Below are positions 42,535-54,230 of a stretch of 64,000 nt of DNA, piece after piece. The stretch is from positions 2,711,001 through 2,775,000 of the forward strand of contig OZ023192.1 in assembly GCA_963995505.1 (NCBI GenBank), given 5' to 3'. The first letter of the stretch is position 1, and every line of letters begins with the position of its first letter. A program made the position numbers and the translations under genes. The notes beneath the pieces were generated by a model. That model saw only the letters and a program-made list of their open reading frames with translations, had not been told where the DNA came from and made no database searches. This stretch comes from Hypericum androsaemum (Eukaryota > Streptophyta > Magnoliopsida > Malpighiales > Hypericaceae).

Positions 42535-44147
42535 CTAATTAATGGCGGAACAGATCTTCCTTATCTCGCCATCACTTCCGGTCTTCACCCCAACGTTGCT
42601 CATCCTAACCATAGACTTGGCGAATTCGATGTTGAAGGTCAAAGCAGCCAGGCCTCTGACTCCCAAGAAGCGCTGGACAAAGGGCTTCGTGGAAGCATCG
42701 GTCCACAGCTTGGAGTCCGACTCGAGCACGCCTCGGCCGTCTCTCAGGTTGGCGTAGTAGGACGTGTCGAACTTGTCGGAGCTGCCGGTGTCCAGCGCCA
42801 CCCGGGTCGTCCCGGAGCCGGCCTGCGGGCACAGTGCTTGGAGCTGAGCCACAAATGAGGCGGCCAAGGAAGCGTCGGCCCCGGTGGTTGTGAAGTTGTA
42901 GAGCCTGTAGCTAAAGAACTGGCAGGCTGAAGTTCCTATTGTATGTGCACCTGCACATATATTTGTGTATATTAGTCTATGTTCTATCCAAAGCACAGGA
43001 CATGCTTAAGTTCCCATGCTTAAGTTCCCATGCTGAAGTTCCTTTGCGGAGACCCGTGTTTTTAGTCGTCCGAAAACCAAAGAGAAGTGAATGTTAGAGC
43101 TAGCTAGCTAATGCTTACCAACAAGTGAAACAAGATCCTGCGTGGTTAGGTTCTTGGCAGCGAACTTCTTCTTTTGGTCATCCATGGAGTCTGTGAAACC
43201 AGGCAAATCGGATGTTTCCGCCGACAAAGATACTCTACCGTCCTTCCGTCCGGTGGGTACCGACCAACTTATCCCCTTGGTCTGAAATGATAATCAATGT
43301 CACGCATCCACATCATTAGTTCAATCAATATAGCAGAATGTTGTGACAAATAAAAGCTAAGGCCATAAAACCTAGCAAGCTTGTATTCTATATATACCCA
43401 ATCTGGTGCCTTAATAGAAAATGTTTTGGTCGGTAATATTCAATATATTTTTTTGGTCGAGTAATATTCAATATATTGGTATATCATGCATGAAACAAAA
43501 TTAGTGTGACTATAACAACGAGCGCATGATCAACTCGTTTTGATACATGTTAAAATCTCATTTTATCGACTATTAACGAAATCAAAATTGGATGTAAATT
43601 GCGGTCCGATGGGCTAATTATTTTTTGGGTTTAAATATACAATTGAGAACATCTTTTCTAATCAAGGTGAAAAACAACTTCCTGTATAAAAATGTGAAAA
43701 TCATTGTTGGACAGAAAATACTTCTCGAGGAAACATGCAGCTTACCAGAGCAACAGAATCGCGAGCAGCAAGAGCCACAATATCGGCGCAAGAGACAGTT
43801 CCGGGGCATGCAGCTTCAAGCTGGGTCTTGGCGTCGTCAATGACTTCGTACCCTCTCAGCCCGGAGTTAATCAGCGCCGTCTTCTCCGTGCCCGTGCCGC
43901 TAATGAGGACCGACGCATCACAGCCTCGCACGAAGCAGTCATGAAAGTGCAACCTCAGCAAGGCGGGTGCAACCGTCGCATCGGAGCTGAAGTGGGTCGC
44001 GACCGTCGATCGTACGATGGACTCCGCATTCGGACAGGTACGAGCGTAGAAGCTTACGCTCGTGCCCTGGCCTTGCACCAAGTAAACTGTTGGAGCTATG
44101 ACAATTAATAGGATAAAAAGATTCATGTGACCGAAAAGGCTAGCCAT
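42535..44147 (-). CDS. Class III peroxidase, copy 2 (complete)
   Basis: Secreted heme peroxidase of the plant cell wall or apoplast that uses hydrogen peroxide to oxidise phenolics (lignin, suberin, defence). Three exons on the minus strand: 44147-43746, 43281-43119 and 42950-42535, with GT-AG introns, 326 residues. Signal peptide about residues 1-27 ([20 protein letters not shown]). Distal Arg and His in [20 protein letters not shown], proximal His in GAHTIG at the start of exon 3. Eight conserved Cys (RTCP, HDCF, GCDA, AACPG, SCAD, SACQ, ALCPQ, KICS). The overall pattern is closest to the PRX71/PRXN1 type. It differs from copies 3 and 4 at [10 protein letters not shown] and [10 protein letters not shown]. 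The ORF1-only LINE lies in its upstream region. Confidence 0.93.
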
Positions 44148-44276
44148 TGATAATATTTTTCTGAACTTCTGTTATTAGAATCAATAACAGTAAAATTGTT
44201 CTCCGATGAATATATTTGGATATATGTTTAACGCTAGTTTAGAGTTGTGGGTTCTAAGAGATCGTGAGGAGACGGG

Positions 44277-44284
44277 TATTTATA
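44277..44284 (-). promoter_or_regulatory. TATA box of peroxidase copy 2
   Basis: The minus strand reads GCATATAAATACCCG, about 130 bases before the ATG. The same TATAAATA lies before copies 3 and 4. Confidence 0.65.
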
Positions 44285-44344
44285 TGCATTGGAGATTTCA
44301 ATTGCGAAAGAAAAAGTAAACAAAAGTGAGTTCCCGAGTCTCTA

Positions 44345-44515
44345 TTGGAGCTCACATGCACTTGTAATATTACGTATTGTTTGTTTCATAAGCTAAAAAT
44401 GAAGATACAGCCAAAACAATGGCCTTTGGCTGCTACGGTTACCGCGTTCGTGCTCTGCTGGATGTGTTGTGTAGCACGCCCACTAGGCTCTTATGGCTCT
44501 ATATTTTCTTCTTCT
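44345..44515 (-). promoter_or_regulatory. Conserved upstream block of peroxidase copy 2
   Basis: Contains GGAGCTCACATGCACTTGTA and GGCCTTTGGCTGCTACGGTT, then ACCGCGTTC, also found before copies 3 (51095-51280) and 4 (62620-62790). Conservation in a non-coding, otherwise AT-rich area suggests a shared enhancer, or simply recent duplication. Confidence 0.45.
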
Positions 44516-44820
44516 GTTCTTTTATTATTTTTTAAAATAAGGACATGAAACTTGATAGGGTCCTTTTATGAGCAATTTGATGGTGATAAAGTAAGCTATT
44601 TATTTTTTATTAAAATTTAAGTAAGTTTCTAAAAATAATTTTTTTGCCTTTTGTGCGTATGATGACTAAGTTGGGTATTTTCTGAAAGGTGAATTTTCTG
44701 TATTATTAATAAGTAATATTTACAATCTACAAGAGCATAATCCCCTCATACAAAAGTATTAAAATATGAGGTTGTAGTCACAGATCTCTCTAAAAACTCT
44801 ATTAGGGAAAACTTCTTTTG

Positions 44821-44838
44821 AAAACTTCTTTTCTAATT
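44821..44838. repeat. LINE target-site duplication, left copy
   Basis: AAAACTTCTTTTCTAATT, identical to 47621-47638. It directly adjoins the element's oligo(A) end (T run at 44839-44845 on the plus strand). Confidence 0.92.
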
Positions 44839-45050
44839 TTTTTTTGGCGAAAAGAAACTTTATTACTCAAAGAAACGAAAAAGTTTCAGGAAGGGAAAAA
44901 GAAAACAGAAGAGAAGCCAAACACTAAGGCCGAATAGAAAACCGCAAAACAGCAAGCCTATCGCCATAAAGAAGAACTCGACCCTACGAACTTGAGGGAT
45001 AGCGAGGCCGATGAAGGAAACAATGATCTAAAGCGATCAAACGAGGCGCA

Positions 45051-47160
45051 TCAAAAGTCCACCTCATACTCCAGCCAACGTAGATCCTTACTGGCATAGG
45101 TAGTCCCAGCCTGCTTCCTCGCTTGAAAGCGAGTGTTCTTGGCAGGTGGTAGATGGGATTCTTCCATGTCCGGCTGAGAATCCGCCTCGTCCGCCCAATT
45201 GTTCTTCATCTTCTTCGTAATCGAACCCATGAACTCCAACGAGTCCGGAAGATCATCGTTGTCAGAAAAAACAACAACCCCATTGCCCTCTTGACCTGGG
45301 ATAGGCATGTGATCTGTACTAGGTAAAGCAGAGACGCTGCCCAAAATAGATGGGGATGGTCCCAGTATTATTGGGGTTCCCTTGCCAAGGAAACCCGGTT
45401 TCAAACCTTTATGCTTGGAGCCCTTTGAACCGAAAGAGCTAGTAGGTAAAATCCCGCCCGCTGCAACATAAGCTGCCTTCCTAGCTTCAACTATTGCCAA
45501 ATCCTTAGGAGACAGTGATGCCAATAACTCAGCCGAGGAAGGGCTATTCTTGCGCCCCTTTTTCTTGCCCGATGTTGACCTAGGCTTAGAACCCGATGAG
45601 TCAGTCACATGTGAAGCTGGCGTCAACGACTCTATTATAATCGGGCCTAAAGATACCTGACCTGTATCTTGGGAGGGCGAAACCTCCTCAATCATTACAC
45701 CACAATCCCCCTCTAAGTTATTTGTACTTTGCATTGGAGACTGCTTAGGAACTTCATCAAGCACCATCAACTGGACCAAATCATTCTGACCTGTACTTAA
45801 TGGAGAACATTTATCACCCGGTAGAGTTTCACCCTCTTTGTCACCAGGTAGAGTTTCACCCTCTTCCCTCGCATCATCAGGGACCTGAAGTACCACCGAA
45901 TCACCATCCTCTTGATCCTCCTCTTCGCGTACTACCTGTTGCACAAAATTTTCCAATACAGTAATAAGGGCAAGAGATGAGCACTCCTCAACTTAAATGC
46001 TGGTTGGTGAACTAGGGGAGCACTCATTCTTTGGTTGCCACACCTGCTTCCTCATGGACCTCTTGGGACCCTCAACCCGTGGGTGCAGTTTTCGGCAAGA
46101 GTCTAAATCATGACCAATGATTTTGCAATACTCGCAGAAAAGAGGCAAATTCTCGTACACCACATCAACTAAGACCATGCCCTCCTCAAGCTTCAATACA
46201 ACTTCTTTCCGACGAGGCTTGGACATGTCTAGTTCCACCAAAACCCGTACCAAAGCGCCATTAAACCTATTTAATGCAGTCAAGTCTGATCGAATGGGGT
46301 TACCAATGGCCGCAGCTAGTCCAAGTATGATATCATTAGCGACATGCTCCATGCTCCATGCTCAACCCCCCTAATGTAATCCATACCTTTGTAAGAGTCG
46401 AGGAAACCTTCGTGGGCTTAAAATAGGGTACCCATGGCTGCAAGTAAAGACATCCCTGAGGAAGTCTCCAATCAGAAGAGCTCCAGACCACGTCCTTATC
46501 TTGCTCCTTCTCAAACTGAAAACCAAAGTACCCTAGGCCAAGAGGAAGCAACTTCCACGCTTGCACAGACCAAACTTTGGAGATAGCAGCTTTCAAGTCA
46601 AATGTTGAGCAAGGTTTGGTGCCTCTCGGCATCACTAACCTTCCAATCAAAGTGCGCTTCCCAAAATTTGCACAAACTGATGATCTATCTGCATCCAATT
46701 CAACGACCATATGCTCGCCATCGAAGACTGGCTTAATATACGTACCTTCTTGGACCCGGTCAGATCGCGGGTAGAGTGCGGCTGCGTAGGACATCTTCTT
46801 CATGGCGTTCTCCGCTGGAGCCTTAGGAGTCGGTGTCACAGTAGTCTCCGCAACCCCGTCTTTGCTCGCTTGTATATCTCCTGAAGGTGTAGGCCTCGCA
46901 CCCTCCACAGCCTGCCCCGCACCCTCTGCCAACCCACGAGCCAGCGCCTGTGAAGGGTTACCGACTAATGGGGCAAGAGAGGTGTAGAACTGGTGAAGGA
47001 GAGGAAGGATGCTGGATTGAAGCGAATCCATCCCTAGCGAAGGGCAGGGATTAAGCGACGGCGGCTGAAAACCTCCATCTGAGGATCTCAACGAGGCCGT
47101 TGAAGACATCGGAACAGCAGCGACGGTGGTGGAACTCGAAGCCCTAGCCGAGGGAAACAT
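45051..47160 (-). pseudogene. LINE ORF1 (DUF4283 and zinc knuckle), two lesions
   Basis: RNA-binding, gag-like protein of plant L1 elements. Residues from the ATG at 47160: a low-complexity start, then the DUF4283 domain (FGKRTLIGRLVMPRGTKPCS, VWSVQAWKLLPLGLGYFGFQ, LPQGCLYLQPWVPYFKP), then the zinc knuckle (FCEYCKIIGHDLDSCRKLHP), then an acidic and Ser-rich tail ending DLRWLEYEVDF. An extra copy of a 7-base unit near 46340-46352 (GCATGGA repeat) shifts the frame after LSMEH. A TAA at about 45993 interrupts the tail in frame. A 9-residue unit, EGETLPGDK, is present twice in tandem. Confidence 0.88.
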
Positions 47161-47224
47161 TAATTAGGACATAGCGAAACCGGAGGGGTGGTCGTAGAGA
47201 CCAACCCCTCTGGCAGCCACGTGG

Positions 47225-47613
47225 GGGGGGGGGAGGGGTTTTGGTGTGCGGGATGGGGTTAGGGGTGCGGGGGAGGTGCGGGATGGGGGGAGTGGGGGCG
47301 GGGGAGGACGGAGAGCGGGAGGGGGAGAGCTGGGGAGGGGGGAAGGGTGGGGGCTCGGGAAAGGTTCGAGAGGGGGGGAGGGGGGGCGGGGGAGGTCGGG
47401 GGAGGGGGAGAGCGGGAGGGGGCGAGCTGGGGAGGGGGGGAGAGCGGGGGAGGTCGGGGGAGGGGGAGATCTGGGGAGGGGGGGAGATCGGGGGAGGTCG
47501 GGGGAGGGGGAGAGCGGGAGGGGGAGAGCTGGGGAGGGGGGGAGAGCGGGGGAGGTCGGGGGAGGGGGGAGAGCGGGAGGGGGAGGTCGGGGGAGGGGGC
47601 GAGCTGGGGAGGT
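47225..47613. repeat. G-rich minisatellite in the LINE leader
   Basis: About 390 bases of plus-strand GGGGGAGAGC, GGGGGAGGTCGGGG and GAGCTGGGGAGG units in irregular order, nearly free of T. The many G runs of three or more could form G-quadruplexes on the plus strand; the LINE transcript itself would be C-rich. Open frames here (Gly/Arg- or Pro-rich) are by-products of the repeat. Confidence 0.9.
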
Positions 47614-47620
47614 TTTTTCA

Positions 47621-47638
47621 AAAACTTCTTTTCTAATT
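47621..47638. repeat. LINE target-site duplication, right copy
   Basis: AAAACTTCTTTTCTAATT, at the 5' end of the element. Confidence 0.92.
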
Positions 47639-49321
47639 AGACGGGCGCAAGTTAGGTTTTGGAGGCCAAGTTGGGCGCAAGTTCTCCACAATAGAGAACG
47701 AAGTAATTACTAATCTACTTATCTTAATTGATTGATGGAAATAAGTAATCTGTATCAGTTTTAAATACAACATGCTCTGAATTTCAAAAATGGAAGCTGG
47801 TTTGGGTACGTGATTTGCAACTTAATTTGGTTCTTTAAAATAAAAATCCAAGTTTAAGTTTTGTAAATAAGACGCACACTTTCACAGTACTTAACATTAC
47901 TAGTCTCGACTCCAAATAACCAAATCTCTTAAAAAAATCAGAACAAATTCGTGTAAATTGATAATTTTTTATATTTATAAAGTCGAATATTGTCGAATTT
48001 TTTGTAAATTTAGTTTTTTTCATTTATCTTTTTTTATTCATAAGATTTTAACCTAGTACTTTTATGAGTTGAACCAACTTTTATATTTGTTTCCTCTTCT
48101 TTCGCATGTTACAATTTTGACTTACAAATTAAATGTTACAATTTGGGACTCGCCGTCGAATTGGGCAGAGTAGAGTTCCGCGTCTGGCTTCGGAACAACG
48201 CTTGTAGCCGACGTTGACCGAGGAAAAGTTCTCCTGTCCTCTTCCTCATTACTTCTATAAAGCCTTAAGGGTTGGTATTATAAAGACTTCTTAACCAGAA
48301 ATAACAAGAGTATTTTAAATTTATACGAAAAAATGTAATGCAGTAAAAAGGCAAGGGTACTAAAGTGAAATTTTCTCAAATTTAAATGAGACAAATTATC
48401 TACTATTAATTAATTACACAGCTGAAACGTGTCCTTTTTCTAAAGTAAGGGTACTAATTGCACCTTATTCCATAATTTTTTTCTTCTGCGCATTTTCATA
48501 ATGAGAAATTTTTTAGTGCAGCTCAGTTTCTTCATTTAATGAGTCGCTATTTCCTCCCTCGGCCGTCTCAATGTAAAGGCCAAGGTCCTGGTTACACTAT
48601 TCTGACATCGCATTGCACCAATACAACGTTTTTTGACGTGAAATCCTTATAACCGGAAGGGAGTTTCTCTTCTCCAATGTACTACCTATGTTTTAGTATT
48701 TGATTAATAAAAATTTGAGGGTTCATTATTTCTAGTTCACTACCATAAAAAAGTTGCCACCTCCTGAGAGTATTGCGATGGTTAGAAATAACAATGGATT
48801 CAGTTGAGTAAATATTATTTCACTTGAGAGAATTCAAGTACCTTACCACGCAACTACCATTTCCACTTTCTTAACCTTAACATTCAGTACATTCTAATAA
48901 TCCAGCATTGTGTTCCCTAAAAAAACAATGTGATGCTTGGACTTAATTGAGCGAACACTTTTGAATTTCAAACTCTGATACTTTACCTTGATGCAATTCG
49001 GGATTGGTGAGGGCAATGATCTTCGGACCCTAGGTTATGTATTTTGGGGACAGGAGTTCTATTACGTTGAAATTTTAACAAAGTCTGCGATTACAATCTC
49101 GTAAGAGAGAATTTATCTGTGAATTATAAATATGTACTTATTTACATATGCGATAAAAATCAACTTATCAAAAAATATTACGATTCAAATTTCCACGGAC
49201 TTTACACTTAGAAAGGCAGAGTACAACTAGTTACATTCTATAAACAACTATTCTTCTTTCCCTCTCTCATTTTCTACACCCTTCAAAGAATATAATTCCT
49301 CGAAGAACCAAACTCCGCCAA
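47639..49321. other. Peroxidase spacer, no gene
   Basis: Continues the upstream region of copy 2 and then the 3' side of copy 3. Block about 48105-48300 is the copy of the shared block at 41277-41480. AT-rich, no ORF supported. Confidence 0.45.
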
Positions 49322-50871
49322 CTAATTAATGGCGGAACATATTTTCCTTATCTCGCCATCACTTCCGGTCTTCACCCCAACGTTGCTCATCCTAACCATA
49401 GACTTGGTGAATTCGACGTTGAAGGCCAAAGCAGCCAGGCCTCTGACTCCCAAGAAGCGCTGGACAAAGGGCTTCGTGGAAGCATCGGTCCACAGCTTGG
49501 AGTCCGACTCGAGCACGCCTCGGCCATCTCTCAGGTTGGCGTAGTAGGACGTGTCGAACTTGTCGGAGCTGCCCGTGTCCAGCGCCACCCGAGTCGTCCC
49601 TGAGCCGGCTTGCGGGCACAGTGCTTGGAGCTGAGCCACAAATGAGGCGGCCAAGGAAGCGTCGGCCCCCGTTGTTGTGAAGTTGTAGAGCCTGTAGCTG
49701 AGGAACTGGCAGGCTGAAGTTCCTATTGTGTGTGCACCTGCACATATATTCGTGTATATTAGTCTAAGTTCTATCCAAAGCACCGGACATGCGTAAGCTC
49801 CCATGCATAGTCTTACAACTTTACGGAGACCGGTGTTTTTTAGTAAACAGTCGTCTAAGAGAAATGAATGTTAGAGCTATCCAAGTAACGCTTACCAACA
49901 AGTGCAACAAGGTCCTGCGTGGTTAGGTTTTTGGCAGCGAACTTCTTCTTTTGGTCATCCATGGAATCTGTGAAACCAGGCAAATCGGATGTTTCCGCCG
50001 ACAAGGATACTACACCATCCTTCCGTCCAGTGGGTACCGACCAACTTATCCCCTTGGTCTGCGATTATAATCAATGTCACAAACCCACATTATTAGTTCA
50101 ATCAATATAGTAGAATGTTGTGACAAATAAAAGTTAAGACCATAAAACCTAGCAAGCTTGTATTCAATATATATCCAATCTGGTGCACGAATAGAAAATA
50201 TTTTGGTTGGAAATATTCAATATATTGGTATGACTGATTATAACAATGAGTACATGATCAACCCGTTTTGATAAATGTTAGAACTTCGTTTTATTGTACG
50301 TTGACGAAGTCAAAATTGTTCTAATATTGACTGGATGAACTAATTATTTTAACGGGTTTAAATAAAAATGGAAAATTTCTTTTGAATCAAGATGAAAAAA
50401 AATTCCTGTAAAAAAATGTGAAAATCTTTTTTCGACAGAAAATACTTCCCAAGGAAACATGCAGCTTACCAGAGAAACAGAATCGCGAGCAGCAAGAGCG
50501 AGGATATCGGCGCAAGAGACGGTTCCGGGGCAAGCAGCTTCAAGCTGGGTCTTGGCGTCGTCAATGACTTCGTACCCTCTCAGCCCGGAGTTAATCGGGG
50601 CCGTCTTCTCCGTGCCCGAGCCGCTTATAAGCACCGAGGCGTCGCAACCTCGCACGAAGCAGTCATGGAAGTGTAACCTCAACAATGCAGGTGCAACCGT
50701 CGCGTCGGAGTTGAAGTGGGTCGCCACCGTCGACCGGACGATGGACTCCGCCTTCGGACAAGTACGAGCGTAGAAGCCTACGCTCGTGCCCTGGCCTTGC
50801 ACCAAGTAAATTGTTGGAGCTATGACAATTAATAGGATAAACATACTCAAGTGACCAAAAAGGCTAGCCAT
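49322..50871 (-). CDS. Class III peroxidase, copy 3 (complete)
   Basis: Secreted heme peroxidase, 326 residues from exons 50871-50470, 50058-49896 and 49737-49322 (same exon lengths as copies 2 and 4: 402, 163, 416). Signal peptide ([19 protein letters not shown]), catalytic RLHFHDCF, proximal His in GAHTIG, all eight Cys, end [10 protein letters not shown]. Differences from copy 2 include [31 protein letters not shown] and GRKDGVVSL. Substrate preference cannot be read from these changes. TATA box and upstream block are conserved. Confidence 0.94.
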
Positions 50872-51022
50872 TGATAATGTAGATAAATAAGGAAGTTGTG
50901 TTATGGAGAATATAGGATTTTGGTAATCGAATACTCTAAAACGGCTCTCTATTGAATATATTTGAATATATATTTGATGCTAGTTTAGAGTTGTTGATGC
51001 TTAGGGATAGTGAGGAGGTGGG

Positions 51023-51030
51023 TATTTATA
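51023..51030 (-). promoter_or_regulatory. TATA box of peroxidase copy 3
   Basis: TATAAATA on the minus strand, about 152 bases before the ATG. Confidence 0.65.
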
Positions 51031-51094
51031 GGCACAGGAGATTTCATTGACAAAGAAAAAAGTAAACGAAAGTGTGCTGCTGCTGAGTCCGTAT

Positions 51095-51280
51095 TGGAGC
51101 TCACATGCACTTGTAATTAAAGTGTATTTGATTATTTCAAAAGCTCAAAACGTATAAACAGTTATACAGCCAAAATAGTGGCCTTTGGCTGCTACGGTTA
51201 CCGCGTTCCTGCACCGCAGGATGAGTTGTGTAGCACGCCAGCCCACTAGGCTCCTATCCTATGGCCCCATATTTTCTTGT
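51095..51280 (-). promoter_or_regulatory. Conserved upstream block of peroxidase copy 3
   Basis: Same block as 44345-44515 and 62620-62790 (GGAGCTCACATGCACTTGTA; GGCCTTTGGCTGCTACGGTT). Confidence 0.45.
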
Positions 51281-53823
51281 TCTGTTCAAAATTTTTATTT
51301 TTTAAATAAGGATATGAAATTTGGAAAGGTCCTTTTATGATCATTTGAAGGTAGTGATGTGGCCATTTAATTTTATTAAAATTTAAATAAGTTGAGTATT
51401 GTCTAATTCTATTTTAATTGTACTATTTTATTTGAACCAAATTTCGTTGGTGACAATCTTCTAATTTGGCATATGTCTCTAACTGAAAGATATTTTTTTC
51501 TCTTTATTTTTTGAATCGATAAATTTTTTAAATAATATTTAGGTTTTTTTTGTCAGGGAAAATTTAGGTAGATTAGCCTAAATTTCGTGGCTCTAAACGA
51601 CATTTGCTTTATTATCTTCTCAAGCAAAATTTTCCATATGCGCAAGGTGTAGAAATTCACATACTAACTCTGAAAAAACGAGATAAAATCTGTTGTCATA
51701 CTACCCATCAAACATTTGGTATAATATTTACATATTACATATATAAGGAGGGTAGAATCTCGTCGTATGATGAACTAACCTTGTGCCAAAATTTGAAGTT
51801 ACGGATAATACATTATGACTAAGGAACTTATTTAGAGACTTTAGGGTTGTTGATGCCATAATCAAGTTGCTAAAAAATTATTATCTTATTACTATATTTC
51901 TCTAAGGATTACAAATAATACACAAGTGTCAAACACATGAAGTTAAAAGTATTTTGTTGTTAATAAAAAAGTTAAGAAATACGAGTGTCTACTATTCACA
52001 TGATGAATGATCTCATAATTGTAGATCATTTTAGGCTACGATTATAACCAAATGATATGATCATGAACGACTTTTGGTTATAGTTCTGAATATTTTGGTG
52101 ATTGGCACTCTGAGTTGGCTGCTATGTTTTTAAAATACATTATCGTTTTCTTGTTTTATTATTCACGTAAACAATATGGTTTTATGAAAAATAAGAAAGA
52201 ATTTATGAGTCATTATTGTGGACCATGATTGATTCTATATACTGCTTATTAATCTAGTATGTTGAGTTGCTAGAGTTGCAGTTATGGAAGGCAGTACGTC
52301 TCACAAATGATGTATATTCTTTATAGCTTGCATTTAATACCTTACCATATAATGTCATTATAATTGTGGACTTTGAGTTGATATTACTTAGATTGTGCAC
52401 CTTATGTTATACTATTAACCTATATTTGAGTCAAGTGGAAGAATGTAAAAATTATTTATTAATTCTATTAAGGTGGCTCTCATATGGTTGGACTCTATCA
52501 TCGATCCTTATCATGAGTAAGAGTCCTATTATGATTATGGTTTTTAGTTTAATCAAAACCGTCCATTGGGAGCTTGATAGACATCGTCCGATTATTTATT
52601 GGTATATAATTTGGTCCTCTGCGTGCCTATAAAAATATCTAATAATATTCATCGGTGGGTGTCACTCAACGATAAAAAATAGAGAGAAATTAATTTATTA
52701 TTCTTCTGCTTATTATTTATGTAATTAATTTTACACTGCGGACTCAAACTTTGATAAGTGAACTAACAATCAAAATACTGCAAAAGACGTGAAATGGTTT
52801 TGTAGACCATAATCCATTGGTTGACATATGTCTCTAGTTGAAAGATATTTTCTTCTGAAAAACCAAAGTTGTTTTTTTGAAATCCAGAGATAGTACCGGC
52901 GACTTTATATTTGTATCCTCTTCTATCACATGTTACAACTTTGACTTACCAGTTTTTTTTTGTTACAATTTGGAACTCGCCGTCGGATTGGGCAGAGTAC
53001 AATACAAGAGCACCGTGTCTGGGTTAAGGTCAAAGCTTGTAGCCGATGTTGACCGAGGAAAAGTTCCATGGAAGAATGTTACACTTTGTCCTCTTCCTCA
53101 TTACTTACTTGAAGCTTAAGGGTTAGTATTATAAATATTTCTTAACCAGAAATCAGGACAATATTTTAACTAATACAATGTAATTTGATAAAATTTAACT
53201 AAAATAGAGTTCAACTGTATTCAATTTTAAATAATCAAAATTTTTAAAAAATCTGACCAAAAACAATATTAAAATAAAAGGACTCAATACGTCCCTTTAC
53301 ATGATCCATATAACCAAAATAGCGCTTCCTTTAATGGCATAAGACAAAGGCATGATGGAAAATGAACAAGATTCAAATTCTCTTCACAAAAATATATATT
53401 TATAAAAATACATGACCCGTACAATAATAGACGGTGGGAAAGTTTTTTTAGAGGTCAATTTTTTAAAACATGACAATACCAGGATTTGAACTATAAATTT
53501 CCAATATATTTACAATATCTTTAGTCGTTGAAATACAAACTCTTGACAGACAGTGGGAAAGCTCAAACCAAAATTTGGCCAAATGCATTAATTATATGGT
53601 CCAGGCAACGGCTCAATGTACGCCATGAATAAAATTATATAATCGATTCCAGATAGGAAGGTCAAATTATATAATCGATGCTTGATAACTAACACTTTTT
53701 TATAAGTAAAAGTTGTATTTCACTAAAAGATCATTAAAATACATCAAAAATTACGAATAATGTATATCATAAGTAACGCGGAAATAAACACTATCTACAA
53801 TTACATGGTTAAGCCAGAATGAT
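51281..53823. other. Peroxidase spacer, no gene
   Basis: AT-rich. 52800-53200 is the duplicate of 41150-41520, including the shared block (about 52920-53150). Near 53580-53660 it matches 41800-41890 (AAATGCATTAATTATATGGT). Nothing else is supported between 51300 and 52780. Confidence 0.45.
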
Positions 53824-54230
53824 TGTTGGAATTACACCCTTGATTATCATGATTATAAATTTATTAGTGGGCTAATGAATTTTATAACCTCCCTATTTAG
53901 GGGGAGGAAGCCATAGAGTCTAAAAGGTTACAGATGAGTTTATGACGGACATTTGGATGGTCTCTTCTCGGGTTTTATATAAGAGATAAAATTCATAGAA
54001 TTGGTACACGTAGGTGACACACATAAGAGTCTACACACACAAAAGACAAACGAACTTAGACGTTCAAATTTCTCTCATAGCCTTTGAACATTTAGGCTCT
54101 GGAATCAAATTATAGTTTTGAATACATGAGTTATACTTATGACGAGTGACAAGCTTCCATTATGTGAAGACAAAAAAATCTTGTAAAGTGTCTGCGCTGC
54201 AATAATTAATATGAATATCTTTGTATTTAT
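53824..54230 (+). mobile_element. Possible truncated LTR next to the Copia element
   Basis: This stretch breaks the duplicated peroxidase spacer. It starts TGTTGGAATTACACCCTTG, has a TATA box (GGTTTTATATAAGAGAT, about 53973-53989) and ends at the start of the Copia element. LTR-like but with no partner in the window. Confidence 0.3.

Larger units (their letters stand above)
44839..47620 (-). mobile_element. ORF1-only LINE (half-LINE) insertion
   Basis: A 2.8-kb non-LTR element bounded by an 18-bp duplication. Reading leftwards it has a very C-rich repeat leader (47613-47225), ORF1 (47160-45051), a short 3' region, an AATAAA signal at about 44859-44864 and an oligo(A) tail at 44845-44839. There is no endonuclease or reverse transcriptase ORF between ORF1 and the tail, although both element ends and the target duplication are intact. 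It must have been mobilised by another LINE's enzymes. Confidence 0.88.

Noticed and set aside
44345..44548. Small ORFs upstream of peroxidases (also 62621-62824)
   Set aside because: They sit in the conserved promoter block, but indels between copies break the frame, so protein coding is unlikely.
47164..47691. Proline-rich (minus) or glycine/arginine-rich (plus) protein ORFs
   Set aside because: They are translations of the G-rich minisatellite, are open in several frames, and cross the LINE target duplication, so they cannot be one gene.
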